A stretch of DNA of 64,000 bases from Lagopus muta (Eukaryota > Chordata > Aves > Galliformes > Phasianidae), in contig NC_064439.1 of the NCBI RefSeq assembly GCF_023343835.1, positions 33,492,508 to 33,556,507 of the forward strand, written 5' to 3'. Shown piece by piece: positions 15,057 to 27,865 of the stretch. The notes beneath the pieces are model-generated. The model had not been told where the DNA came from. It made no database searches and saw only the letters and a list, made by a program, of their open reading frames with translations. Position 1 is the first letter of the stretch. Every line of letters starts with the position of its first letter. Made by a program: the position numbers and the translations under genes.

Positions 15057-16907
15057 TGCTTAAGTGTGTTATAATGTTGTACTATTAATCCCTATAGCAC
15101 TTTCCTTGAGATGATGCTTCAGCACCAGGGGAATCCCTGTTTGGTGCTGACATTGCATTCAAAATACTTCTAGGAGCAACGATGCGCTATTGCTTGAGTC
15201 TGATGGGACTATAACATGGAGTTGGCAGCAAAACAAAATGATGCAGATTGTTATTCTTTGCCTAATTATTCTACATATGTGCTTCTCCCTACCAGTTGTT
15301 TATCTCGGCTTTACAGTTAGCAGCTTGTGACATGTGAACACTTATATTTGTGACCTAACGCTATAGAAAGATGTGTGAAACAGTAGTTTCAGCCCAGAAG
15401 TTTTCAGATACATTTGGAAAATACTTCTCTGTAATCTTCCAATTGTAGGAAAGACAAAACATTGCTGAAGAACATCTTTGCTATTGATTGCGGTTCGTTT
15501 TAGACTTTGCAAGTATAGTGCTGAAATCTATTCTTTAAATGCAAAATTACATCCTGGTGCCAGATTCAAATAATTCAATCAGCTGACAGTCACAGACTAT
15601 TTGAAAAATCATTAAAATCACTGAGAATTTAAATGGAATTAATTCACCTTCTTACACACTGTGAGATTTCTACTAGAAAATAGAGAACCAGCTAGAGAAT
15701 TTAGCAGGCTGTGAGGAGCAGAGCCCTGCAGCAGCTCATATCAAGGGTTGCCCATATCATAAACTACTGCTGCCTGAAAGATATTTGGCCAGAAAACAAG
15801 CCTGTCAGCCCCAAGCACACACTCTGACACTATGCCACCCTGAGAGTTACACCTTTACATGTGGCACTACTGCTCTAAAATACTCCTCCTTATCTGCAAT
15901 TATTGTTATTCTGTCTTGACTGGTGCAGATTTAAGGACTCAAAGAGTTTTTGTATCTCCCTGCTACACAGCTGAGTTGCTGATGAACTATAAAGGTACAC
16001 TTTTTTCCCCCAAAGAACTGGTGCTGACAACCCCAGGCTGTGCATTTCCCTTCTACTCCCTGTTTCCTCTTCCACTACATTGTCACAAGATATATGAACT
16101 TTCCCCCTCGGAAGGGCCTATCCCCTAGGCTGTTTTTTTTGTTTTGTTTTTTTAATGATAACAATTTATATGTCATCTCTGGGCACTGAAGTATATTCCA
16201 CAGGAGAAAAATCACTGCATAGGCAACGCCAGGCCATGTGAGCATTAGAGAGATGAACCTTGTGTTTGTCTGGCTGGGATCTACTAGCTTCAAGGCAAGG
16301 TAAAGCCCATCAAAACAACTTTTGAGGTCTAACAACTTACATGTTATTGCAAGGCCATTTCTCATCAGAGAAAATAAGTCTTGATGGTTTCTGTACCTCA
16401 GCATTAATTAATATGAACTTTTTGGAGAAATCCTACCCAACATAATAGAGATGATAACAAATGAAAATGCTTTTTAGCGTTGCAGAGAACTCAGCAGAAA
16501 AACATACCAGTTTCTAGAGGTTTGACAGATGGATTTATTTGTTTTTTAAGGGATGCCTTTTTTCAAGCATTAGGCTTCCCTAAATGCTATCTTAAAAGCT
16601 ATCTGAAATGACTGCGGAAATCTAATGGCCATGTTATTAAATGCTATGGGACTTTTCCCCAGATGATGACTGCACAACCCTTTGGCCCACAAAATCTTAT
16701 TATTCAAATATTTCTAAATGAATGATCTGTTCAAACCACGGGGGGTTAAATACAGTGTGTTAGTTCCGTGTATTTCAAAAGCTTTGCTTAAACAAACAAG
16801 CAAACAAACAAAAAAACATAGGTGAAATCACTTGTCTCACTACTGCAGTTTAGTCCAGAAATCTGTTGTCCTGCACAGGCTGTCCTCCTGATCATTATTC
16901 TCTGTCA

Positions 16908-17022
16908 GAATCATAGAATAATCAAGGTTGGAACAGACCACTAAGATCACCCAGTCCACCCACCAACCCATCCTCACCATGCCCACTAACCATGTCCCTC
17001 AGTGCTACAAATGCCTTGAGCA
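16908..17022 (-). mobile_element. CR1 LINE 3' fragment (short)
   Basis: GAATCATAGAATAATCAAGG followed by GTTGGAACAGACCACTAAGA and CCACCCACCAACCCATC, the avian CR1 3' end. About 115 bp, minus strand. Confidence 0.88.
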
Positions 17023-17986
17023 TAAACCATAAGCTTGGCTATGGTAACACAGAAACATGAGAGAGACGGAGAGAGAGAGATTGTGCACCTTCAACTCTAT
17101 GTCTAAAGTTGATTTTATGTACAGTTTTGGAATGTGCACCCTTTTGGAGGCTGTCTTAATGTCAGAAACACTGGGAGGATCTGAAGGCAAAACTGATACC
17201 TCCCTACAAGTCTCACCTGAACTATCCCAAATTTGATGCAAAAGAAATCTAGGGTTCTAGCTAGAGGCGTCTTTCAGCTATAAATACTCTACCACAACAT
17301 GATGAGAGTTCCTCCAAGCAGAGATGGGGTTGGAGTTCTCATTCCCCTTCTCCTTCCTTTGCACAGAACGTGGGTAGAGGGGAGTCTTGCTGACCACACT
17401 GTAAAACCTGCTAAGTGGGATTTGCAGTGCTCTGGCTCAGCTGACAAGTAATTTGCTTTGCCTTTGCCTAGCAGGGATTTTCCATGCAGTGGACTCTTGT
17501 TTGCTATGTGAGCCATCCGAATATTTGTTAGTGTCATAGCCAGAGCCAGATGATGTTTATTCTGCTAACATCCAGTCGAGCTCCAGCAGCACTCATTGAG
17601 GTCAGGGCTTTATTTATAGAAGCAGATATACATTGAGATTCATTTTTTTTCCCTTGCTGTAATCCACCTAGGATCATCCAAAATAGAAAGAAACAGGCAG
17701 ACGTGCAAGTAATACATTAATTGGGCCAGGTCCTCTGGCAGCACGCATTAGTGCAGCACCAAACCAGTCAGAGAAAAAGCATTTTAATGTGGCTGTGGCT
17801 CCTCTCTGTTATTTCTCACTGGGAAGGGCATAAAACCAGAAGTAATAAAGCAAAAGCCACCAAGCAAGAAATACATCCCAGATCTGCAAGGGAATTTGTC
17901 ACTCCTATGCTCTCACTTGCTGGGAAGTGCAAGAAGCAGCGTGCAGGTCCGAGGGAGGCAAAGCAAAGAGACTAAAAGCGATTTAC

Positions 17987-18092
17987 CTGCTGAGAGTGAG
18001 AAGGCATTGTCAGCGTAGGGGCTGTGAGAGAAAGCCCAGCAGGAGAGAAGCTGCAGGTACAGTCCCCAGGTGGCCATGCTGAGGGTGGGCAT
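17987..18092 (-). CDS. COLQ: COLQ exon 1 (coding part): signal peptide
   Basis: Minus-strand ATG at 18092-18090; the exon ends at a GCAG|GTAAAT donor at 17987/17986, leaving one extra base (phase 1). It encodes 35 residues, MPTLSMATWGLYLQLLSCWA then FSHSPYADNAFSLSA, with a short hydrophobic core that should act as a secretory signal. A second in-frame ATG (18077-18075, MATWG) is also possible. I prefer the upstream one because the length to the LYLQL core then equals the recalled mammalian N-terminus. The exon sits in a local CpG-rich patch. Confidence 0.88.
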
Positions 18093-18239
18093 GCTGCTGC
18101 CAGCCGCGGGCACGGCGAGCTGCGGGCTCCGCTCTGCCTCCTGCTCGCTTCCTCTTCCTCGCCGGCCGCGCGTCTGTGCGGCTGTGTGGCTGCGTGTGTG
18201 CACGGCTCTCGCCCGCTCCCTCTCTCGCCGTGCCTTCAG

Positions 18240-18303
18240 GAAGAAGGAATGCCAACCATTTCCCATTCACTCTTCTCCTTACACTAGGCACGGTTATATT
18301 TAA
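18240..18303 (-). promoter_or_regulatory. Putative COLQ core promoter with TATA-like box
   Basis: On the minus strand at about 18303-18290 lies GTTAAATATAACC, a TATA-like element. It is followed downstream by the GC-rich, CpG-containing leader (18093-18240). A start about 30 nt downstream, near 18,265, would give a 5'UTR of roughly 170 nt before the ATG at 18092. This is inferred from position and composition only. Confidence 0.45.
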
Positions 18304-18571
18304 CTCCCGCGCTGGATCAGTTGCCCCCATTGTGGATGTTAGCTGCTAAAACGGTGGCGGGGGGGATTCTGTTTGGGTCACAGAAGCAAAAAGATTATCA
18401 TTTGGATGATAATAATAACGAGCTGGAAAGAGAGAGATTATCAACTCGACTATAAACAGCATCCGTTGGTGCTGTCAACCAGACACCGACGTCAGGAGGG
18501 CTAAAATCCCTGAATGATCATCTTCTACAGGTCGTTAATTGCTTAATGAGCGAGACTAGCAGTGATCTGAT

Positions 18572-19260
18572 GTGTTTATGGATGACAGTGCTTTGCAGTC
18601 GCGCACAGAGCTGAGTGATACCACTGAGGGTCTGCAGACACAGACCAGATCAGTATTTGGTGCTGTAAGTGAAGATGCCAGCATCCCTACTAGTGATGCA
18701 TTGTGTGGCTGCAAGGAGTGCACTGACAGCATGCAACAGGTGAGAGAAACTATACAAGAATCACTACTTGTGATTGGCTGAAATGCAGTCAGCTCTGTAG
18801 CAATGGCAGCACTGCTGAAGGAAAACAAAACTCACATTTTTGGAAAAGCAACCCATGCCTTTGTCACCTGCACAGCAGTCTGAGGTCCCTCTGGTGTCCA
18901 GCCAGCAAGGCTTTACAAATAAGCTTCATAATGAGAATAAGAGGCTAGAAGATGCATGAACAATGGAAAAAAGTCCTTGAAATGCAAAAGATTCACCTCT
19001 GGAAATGTTTGACCAGCTCAACACTCATTTGAAGCAGTGACTGAGTAATTTCAAATCCCTCTGAAATCCTCCTCAGTCTGGTAGAAACTGAAAAATTGGT
19101 AGAAGTTTGTAGTACAAAATACATTGCTTGAAAAGGAAATTAATGAATCCAGTAGTACCATGAAGAACCAAGATCAGACAGCAGAACACATATTTTTCCT
19201 TTCTTCCACCACCCTGTTATCAGCTTGTGTACTTTGGTCTCTGAACTAGAAATGGAACAT
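18572..19260 (+). pseudogene. Possible degraded retrocopy or lost exon; parent not recognised
   Basis: From 18572 a reading frame is open for 69 codons with low-bias, protein-like composition (for example SDALCGCKECTDSMQQVRET). It is interrupted by a TGA at 18779-18781, reads on in the same frame through NAVSSVAMAALLKENKTHIF, then stops again. Further on, a shifted frame reads LHNENKRLEDA with coiled-coil character. This pattern of coding-like segments joined by stops and frame changes suggests a decayed gene copy. I do not recognise the parent, and chance cannot be excluded. Confidence 0.25.
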
Positions 19261-22200
19261 GGAAATGCATGATCAGGTAAGAAAAAAATATGCAGTGACA
19301 TCTTGCATAAGAATTAGTGCAAGGATTTCCATCACAAACTACATTCACCCTTGTGACACAAAATAAGGTAGGGACAAGGAAAATATCTCTTCCTCACAAG
19401 GACGAGTGCTTTCCTGAAATGGCCAGAAGCAAAACAGAAAAACAGGGCTACAGCTGAGCTCCAAAAGAAGTCAACTTTGCAGTCATTTCTCAATAGAAAC
19501 GTTTGGTCCATCTGTTCTTTAGTGAAGAACCCTGATTGAAAATAGATGTTTTGTCAGCTTTCTTCTCTTTTTTGACTTAACATCTCCACCACTCCAAAGC
19601 CCGAGCCTGCTTTACTTGAACCAACTCAGTCAATGCCAGATTTCCTTCTGTAGGCGCACACCTGAGGCAAACACACCATCTTCCAAAAGAAAGCCTAAAA
19701 GGACATGTTCAGATTTAAATTTGAAGAGATCTCTTTGTTGTGATGCAGCTGTAGTTCACCACAGTTTTTAGGGGAACTACCATGAGGTCATCAGAAATAA
19801 ATGCCCTTGTTGCAATCAGCAGGTGCAAGCGTTTGTTTTGGCTTTAAGGCATCGGCCTTACCAGCTGAAATTGCTGGCAAAGCTGCTGAGAGTTTCAGCT
19901 GGAGAAGAATGAAGTCAATTAGAAATAAAGCAGACAGCAGCTGTATGCTTTTTGATATGACTTTGTGATAATTGGCACTCACTCCACAGTAGATGACAAG
20001 GACACACGCACACAGGGCTGCTTCCTGGCCTCTGGGGCATTTGCTCACGTGACAGAGATGATCCCAAAGAGAAGTGCTACCACATAGCAAAGTGTCTTAC
20101 ACAGTGTGAGAAGCTTGACAGATGTACGTTTTTCAGCCCTTGAGCTATCTATGCCCTGTGAACCTGCTCAGACAAGCAGTTCATGCCTTCAGTTATTCCC
20201 ATGGGCTCATAAAGTCAATGGAAAGCTTCTGCTCCCTTCAGAGGGAGCTGCATAACATAGTGAAGGCTGCTGCTCTGAGAACAGAAGTCCTTGTCTCTAT
20301 CATGCATATAGTAATTTATAGTGTTTTTATCTTCCTTCTATATTCACTGCAACTGCTATCAGCATTGAAGGGAAGATCAACATTAATGTGATTAAAGTGA
20401 TTTAACGCTGAGGATCCTATACATTTTTTTGAATAAAAAGAATCATCTTTTTTCATGAAATCATTCAGTTGCTAGGAAAAAGAGGTGTGTGTACTACATG
20501 GTTCATACTTGTGTCTCACCAGAACTGTTGTTTTAATGCCAGTAGTAATCATCAAATAGAACACCATGTTTTCAGTAGGATTTCTATTTCAGATGCTGTT
20601 AGCTTAAGAAAGAAACACAGGACAGTACAGACACCATGTGGTTTCCAAGTCTTATGAGATACCACCATGGCCTAAAGTAATAACATTGTTTGGAAGACTT
20701 GGCTTAAAAATCTTTCAACTGTGAGAATCCCAGAAACAAAAATCATCTCCAATCTGACATTCAAAGAAATGGAATGCCATAGTGTTATTGCAGCGAATCA
20801 ACTGCAGTTTTAAAAATCCTATTTTGAGTAGATGCCATAACAGCTAATAAAACGTCAAAAGCCAACTAGCTTTTACATATATATTCTCATTTAAAGCCTG
20901 ACCACTTTACCTGTTGTTGCTTGATCTTTTCAGCCCAGAGATGAGCCCTTAGAAGCAGATGAAAGATCCTGCTGATCTACCATGTAAATAGAATTTACAA
21001 ACCCCTCTCTTCTGTTTTAATTAAGAATTAATGAATACTTGTTAAAAAGAAGGCTGTTTCTCAGTCCTATTCACTTTCTACTGGCAGATTCTTTATCAAC
21101 AAAGAAAATGCAGGAGTTCAGACAAAATATCATTAAACTCAGGGTTCTGAATGAGCACAGTTCTATTGAAAGGGAAAAAGATAATCAAGGCTTTCCAGTT
21201 CAAAAGACTCAACAGTCTTCTGCTGAGTGGGGCAAAGGTAAAACAGCAACCCAGTGTTAATCCAATAATTCAATGACATGATGTCTGCAAAGTAGTACAG
21301 AAGAATTCTGCTCATTCAATTAGCGTGGGAGATGGAAGATTCTTTATAATTAGGTTTTCCTTGCAAAACTTGTTAGTTATTTAGCAACAATAGTTTTTCA
21401 CAGTAAAAATATCTGCTCAAGTTCACACACCTGCATTGTTTATGCCCAACGTTTGGATTTAGTACTTGGACAGTGTAGCTAATGTTCATCATGTCTTTGC
21501 TGATGAATTTAGATTTAATACAGAAGCCTGTACAGAAACAGACCCACAAAATGCAATGGAGAAAACTCACCAAACTCTGACTTCCCAGCTGCCCTGTGCC
21601 AGCCCCCCAGCCAGGTACCAGAGCCCCATGCAGACTTGAGGCACCACCCAGTCTTGAGGTGAGCCACTGCATGAGTGCATTCTAAGGACAGCACATTGAT
21701 GCCTAGCAACCTCCTACAGCATTAAAGAGCTGTAATTAAACATTAAGGGATAATGCCAAGTGTTTTCCATCAAAGCTGTGAGAAGAACTGCACTGTACCC
21801 TTGTAATCCTGGAAGGCACAACAAAGGACAATTTTCAAACAATCATTCAGCTGCTGACTTTTATAACATGACTCCTCTTCCCCTTTCCTGTTTGTTTCAT
21901 CTGCCTCTTAGACCTTGTTCTTCAAACTGAAAGTCATTTGAATGTTATGTTTGAAAGTCATTCCACATTTGCTGTGCAATTGTATACAATTTTGTACAAT
22001 AGCAAGGCTGTCCGAGGCAGAAATGCGTGCATACTTAATGTGGCAGACATGTAGAAAGACACAGCTAAATGCAAGCATGTGCTGTTAAAAAAAAAATACA
22101 CAGTTAGGAATCCCATGAAGTTGCTGAATGTGTCAATCAAACCTATGGAAAGCCTGATGGCTCCTAAAGATGTTTAGGTACAAGGTTATTTGGTGCCTAT

Positions 22201-23156
22201 ATCACACCTTCAGTGTGTTCTCATGCTCTACCTACTGCTCAGAAGCAGACTGCTGTGCAGGACATGTACAATACCCAATGCTCCTTAGACATAATGCACT
22301 CATCCCACATGAATCCAGAGGAGATGGAAATAATTTTCAGGATAATTTTTTTCATCTTTTTTCATTCAACTCTTCACTGTTTCTCTCTTCTATTCAGAAA
22401 GTAGAAGTCCCTGCCTGTGATAGCCTTGCTGCTGGAGGCAGAGAACAGAAGTGTCTGGCAGTAATTGGCTCTCGTGACTCCTACTTCTAGTGATTTATCA
22501 TCCAGCCTGCCAAGAAGCCCAGTGACTTGAAAAACATGATGCACCACTCTCCTTTTCCTCTGTGAAGAATTCTTGCTTGAAAAAAAAAAAGCCAATAAAA
22601 CAAAACAAATCACCAGAATTACTGCTTTAGCACTCTCTCTGTCTCAGTACTCTCCATTCTGGAGTGCAACACAGACGATGGCAATGCAGCACCCTGCACC
22701 TGATTTCCACACTGCACTGCAGACCATTACATCATTAAGATGTAGGAAAACATGCAGCTGAACACTGGGACATGTGCACCTTGGAAAATGCACCTTAACA
22801 CTGGCTCCACAGCCTTCTGCAGGGGATCCCTGCTGGAGATTCAGGAAAGGACTTGGTCATCAGTGTAATAATCTCAAGAATCCAAGTGAAGTCAATGAAG
22901 CTGCTCCTGAAATCAAGGATGTGCCTGGGTGTCTTTGCCAAATAAAAGCCTAAAAAAATAAAAACCAAAAACACAAAACTTCATAGTATTTTAAAGACAA
23001 AGTATCTAAAGTCTCGTTTTCCAGTGGTTGGTTTTCTTCTCCTCTCGTGGACTCCTCTGGACACTAAATACTAAGAGATCCCCTGCATTGCAGAACCCCA
23101 AACCAGCAGCAGAAGACAGTGCTTCCTGCTTTAGCCAAAGGCTTAAGAAGACAATC

Positions 23157-23315
23157 ACAGAATCATAGAATCACCAAGGTTGGAAAAGACTTCCAAGATC
23201 CTTTAGTCCAGCTGTCCACCTACTACCAATATTTCCCCACTAAACTATGTCCCTTAGTACAACACCTAAATGTTTCTCGAACACCTCCAGGGACAATGTC
23301 TCCACCACCTCCCTG
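23157..23315 (-). mobile_element. CR1 LINE 3' fragment
   Basis: CACAGAATCATAGAATCACC then AAGGTTGGAAAAGACTTCCA and CACCTCCAGGGACAATGTCT, classic CR1 3' end sequence in minus orientation. 5'-truncated. Confidence 0.93.
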
Positions 23316-24235
23316 GTCCTATATTATAAAACTGAAATGGGGTAAATAGATCTCAGTAGAACAACAGGAAGAAGAAGCAGGATGTGACCAACCAGCTATG
23401 CTTTTTGTTTATTTTTAAACAAATGGGTGACCATAAACTCTAACCAAGATGCTATGCATAGCAGGCAGAATTCCCATGTAGTGTGAAAGAGACTTCTCTG
23501 GCACAGTACTGGATGGGTAACCAACATCCACAACTTAAATCTGCTGTTTCTATAAAGTGATTGCTGATTTCTAAGGCTGCTGGGTCAGGCAACAAGTAGA
23601 GAAGCTTTGCGTTTTTATGATTCTTCACATTTTGAAGCCCAAGCAGCACACAAAGTGGTTGGGCTCTGCACATTGCCCAGTCATTCCAGCACACCAGGGT
23701 TGTCCTATTCCAAATGCAGGATGCTGCTGAGCCTAATCAAACCAGACAAATGCATTTTCCCAGCTCCCTCTGTAGAATTGGAGAGCTATTATTAAGGCTG
23801 TGCCGACATTTCCATTTTAAAGTCCTATACTTGAAGGTTCCATAATTTGTATCAAAGACATCCACGCCAAGAGGCAGTTTGGCATACAGGGATAAAAATT
23901 TTGAATAAAGTCAGCATTTGAATAAATTCAGTAAAAAGGTCTCACTATCTCAACTGCACAGAGCGAGGCCCAGCATTAGCTACCCATCTGTGGTAGTTTA
24001 ACATCTGTGTTAGGGCTGAAATGGTAATTTTTACCAGTGTAATTTCTACTTATTTTCTGAGCACCTGAATGATATCCCAGTGTTGCAGAGGGAGTAGATT
24101 TATGGCCTGGTTAATGAGGCTTTCATACATAAACCACAGCCATGCCTGCTTGCTGCAAGGTCCACAAAACACCAGATGTGCACATTACCTTAATGACAAG
24201 TGCCAAGGAGTCAGACAGATGACAAATTCTTCAAG

Positions 24236-24267
24236 CACTTAAAAAAAAAAAAAAAAAAAGAAGTGCC

Positions 24268-24306
<39 letters not shown>
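24236..24306. repeat. A19 / T36 inverted homopolymer
   Basis: CACTT, then 19 A, then G-AAGTG-CCAGC, then 36 T. The CACTT and AAGTG arms are complementary, and the A and T tracts could themselves pair. Tract lengths may be unreliable for sequencing reasons. Confidence 0.85.
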
Positions 24307-24307
<1 letters not shown>

Positions 24308-26712
24308 AATACTTCTGATGTACTGATTTCATTAGAGAAAGTCTTTTACCCAGACAGTGTGGAGCTCTGGCTTGGATGAATGCCTGAGTGCATATTGGCA
24401 GTCACCACTGTAGGTGCAAGGTGTAGGGATGTACAAACCCGAGCAGCCACCACATAGAGAGCAGGAGGGCCTCTCCACCTGACAACATATTTGGTTCTCA
24501 GGTAGGTTTGCAGGTTATGCTATCTATCGTGCTGAAACAGCTGCTGTCAGTAATTGCACAGAAGTGCTCAAAAATAGTGATTGTTTTCTGGGAGCAAGAG
24601 ACAAAAATCGGTGTTGCTGTGTATATTTGGCTTACATGAGCCTTTCACTACTTCCTCATTTGGTAGCACAAGAAACACTACATTCTACAGGCAAGTCGCC
24701 CACCAGCTAGGTGCAAAGACATTTCATTATTGACTTTCAGGTCCGTGGTTCTCTATTTGCTAATGCATTTAGTCAGCTCCAAAACACAGTAACCAAACTC
24801 TGTCTTCAAAAGTATGCCTTACTGCATCCCATTTAGAATTTGACCCAAGATACTACACAGCTACACAGATTGCTGGAGCTGACAACTTAAAAAGTCAAAA
24901 AGTCTGAAATAAATTATTCTATGCAATCTTTTCAGTATTGTGTTTCCTGTAGTTTCCTGCCTTAAAAAGATAGATGAAAACAAAAACTTTTTTTGGCCTA
25001 TTAGCTCAAGTAAGCCAATTGTCATTCTATTAATTTCTCTTACTTATTTCTACACTATTGCAGGCAGGCTAGATATTCCTGGAAAGAACAGACACTGAAA
25101 TCATTTCCATTTATATTAGCATGTGCCATAATTAGCAGGAAGGGTCTGCTTTACTGAGGGCCTCTTTAAACTTAACCATCTGGTTTCCACCAAATCATCA
25201 AAAGAAACAGTATACATCTCCTTCAGAATTAGTTTCTCACTCATTACAGTACCCAGTTATAATTAAATTAGTCAGCAGTCCCACTGCCAGTATGTTGTTA
25301 CAATGATCAGATCTGATACCTGTGTCTGACATTACAAGGTCATTAAGAACATGGGGGTACAAAACACATTTTTCTGTATTAACTGCAGCTATCAAGCTCT
25401 GTAAATAGCATAAAAGCTGCAATGGGGATTTTGATTTCTACATAAAGCACCATGATTTGGTCAGGGCAGAATTTGCTCACATTTAATTGGTCTTCCATTG
25501 GCTCACAGCCAGCGTTTGCTGGTTTCTTGGGTACTGTGGCAGGCCTTAAGATTCACTGCAGCTTGTTTCAGGTGTATTTGGGATTTTGCATTGGTGTTTA
25601 AAAACAAATTTAGAAAGATTATATACACATTTGATTCCTCATCAAGATGAATATGCACTGTAAGGCTGTAACAAGTGAAGGCAAGCATTCATCACGTGCC
25701 CAAATGTTTCCAAAGCAGAACACGACTCACTAGGGACTAAAATTCACACAAAACAATTAGAAATTACTACAGACTAACTGTTAGCAAGTCGAGCATTCCA
25801 AGAGACTGCAGAAACACATAGTCAACACATGACAGTATCTTGTAAGGAAATTCACTTATTCCCCATTTCCAATGACCTGGCAATTCTTTTTTGGTTTTGT
25901 TTTGGCTGATTAACTGTGGTTCCACACTTAGATTACCTGTAATGCTTTTCTTGTACCTCCTGTACGTCACAGGTTCATGACAGGCCCCTTCAGTGCATGC
26001 TGTCTTCTCTTTACAGAGGACAAGTGCTGTGGACCTGAACCACTGGGTTTCCTTCCCCATCTAAGCAGGTATACCAAAATTTCAAACGGTCTGTATTTAC
26101 CTGAAAGCCCAGAGAAGTACCTACTTAAACTCTAGCCTAAACCTTCTGAGGAGGTTTCGCTCCCTTTAATAATATGGGGACACTTCAGATATACCATCTT
26201 TCTGTCTCATCTCTGTCCTTCATACAGTTTCATCTGCCTAACATCCCCCTTAGATGCAGCTCCATGGTGTAAAACAAAGCATCAAGCAGCTATGCCACAT
26301 AAACAAAGCAGTACAAATGTCACTTCCCTTGTGAAGAAATCACATTCCATCTCTACTGAAATGTAGAATACATATACTTAGCTGTTACAATGTAGAAGTT
26401 TGTATTATATCATGCATTAGTCTATTCAACAACTATCAGAAATTGTGCCAAATTCTTTTCTGAACTTTCAAAAGCTCAGTGGCATCTAAACTGATATTAT
26501 CACCTCTCCACAGTTTCTATTCTTTACTTTCCATTTTCCATCTGTCTTTATTAAAATGAACAGTGCATGCTATTGTGGCTATTCAACAAGATGCTCTACA
26601 AATCCAACTTAAACTGATTTCTAACAGCTGACATAAAAAGCTGCTGTAATTCAGGTTAGTTCTATGACTCTATGATTTTATCATTAAAGAAGAAACACCA
26701 TGAAAATCACTT

Positions 26713-26718
26713 TTTATT
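26713..26718 (-). terminator. Candidate HACL1 polyadenylation signal (AATAAA)
   Basis: Minus-strand AATAAA, followed downstream by GTGATTTTCATGGTGTTTC, a GT-rich element of the kind found after cleavage sites. It implies an end near 26,695 and a 3'UTR of about 1.65 kb. Another AATAAA lies at 26552-26547. Confidence 0.5.
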
Positions 26719-27640
26719 GATTTAAAAAATATAAAACAAGAATCTCTGTATTTGCTTATCTAATACAAATGATCTCCCCTCCAACCAGTCCCAGCATTAT
26801 CTTTTACAGACATTCTGAATCACCATAATGCAGTGTGTTTAATTGCTGCAACATATTAAAATCAATTTGTGGAGAGCATGAAAGAAGAATGAAAGAAAAT
26901 CTGTGACAAGATCCAATGTCATTCCACATTCCCTGCAGAAGGCCCCACAGAACAAAACTCTCCTGTCTTATTCATGAGTTGAATCTCCTCAGTGGATTTT
27001 ATCTTTTTGCAGTTCTTACCCATCCTGTGGATATTACCTTCATAGATGCAAGTACCCATGCAGCACTATGAATATCACCAAACACATTGCACTTATAATC
27101 TTATCTCCAGTGATCTGCAGTGATCTTTGTCTTGTGAGAAGTGTGTGGAGATAATGTTGCTTAATAGCAATCCACAGCCTCCTGCCAGGCCCAGACTGAA
27201 GTTTAAGAACTCAGGTTTGCTTTTTACAGTAAACCTAACTGTAGTCAAGGATCTCATGCCAGCCCAGTCCCTATTTTCATTCATCCAAATGTCTTTGATT
27301 GATTAAGCAACACTTAATGTTAGTGAAATAACTGACAGTGAAGACACCAAGACCCAATCAGAGCCAGAATTTTCTCTTATACATCTATAACAACAAAGAA
27401 CCTCCCAGTGCACTTAAGAACAAATGAAGTAACCTGCTTGGTAGTGTACTGCAGAAGTATAGTTGCTGTAGGTCACTGTGACAGAAGCACAGAGAAAAAG
27501 CTCCTTTTAAAGTGTGAGCTCTAGTTCAGGTTGCCAGATGCAACAACAGGTGAAGATGCAGTAGATACAGCCTCAAGTAGACCAATCTGCCCTCTTCAAA
27601 ATCTCAAACTCAAGTGCAATAGACAAAATCAGTCCTTATC

Positions 27641-27865
27641 ACAGAATTGCAGAGGTTGGAAGGGACCTCAAGAGATCATCAAGCCCAACCCCCCTGCTAA
27701 AGTAGGTATCCTACAATAGGTCGCACAGGTAGCTGTCCAGATGGGTCTTAAGCATCTCCATAAAAGGAGACACCACAGCCTTTCTAGGCAACCTGCTCCA
27801 GTGCTGCATCACCTTTACAGTAAAGAAGTTATTTCTGACACACTGCTTCTACCTGGAGTAGAAGC
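27641..27865 (-). mobile_element. CR1 LINE 3' fragment inside the HACL1 3'UTR region
   Basis: CACAGAATTGCAGAGGTTGG, AAGGGACCTCAAGAGATCAT and GTAAAGAAGTTATTTCTGAC are typical CR1 3' end segments in minus orientation. No coding capacity. Confidence 0.9.

Larger units (their letters stand above)
8950..17986 (-). other. COLQ intron 1 (about 9 kb)
   Basis: The large first intron holds two CR1 fragments (14741-15056 and 16908-17022), a CT microsatellite (about 9171-9195), an A21 tract (9908-9928), a tandem duplication of AAATGCATATTGTTA (about 10260-10292), a perfect 28-bp palindrome (12114-12141) and an AAAC-rich run (16791-16818). Short ORFs here have no recognisable similarity. Confidence 0.75.
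18304..26690. other. Intergenic region between COLQ and HACL1
   Basis: Lies between the 5' end of COLQ and the presumed 3' end of HACL1. It contains a decayed coding-like stretch near 18556-19260, a CR1 fragment (23157-23315), and an A19/T36 inverted homopolymer (24236-24306). No RNA gene or intact protein gene was recognised. Confidence 0.7.

Noticed and set aside
24236..24306. SINE or LINE insertion with a poly(A) tail
   Set aside because: No element body or target-site duplication was visible beside the tracts, so it is listed only as a homopolymer repeat.
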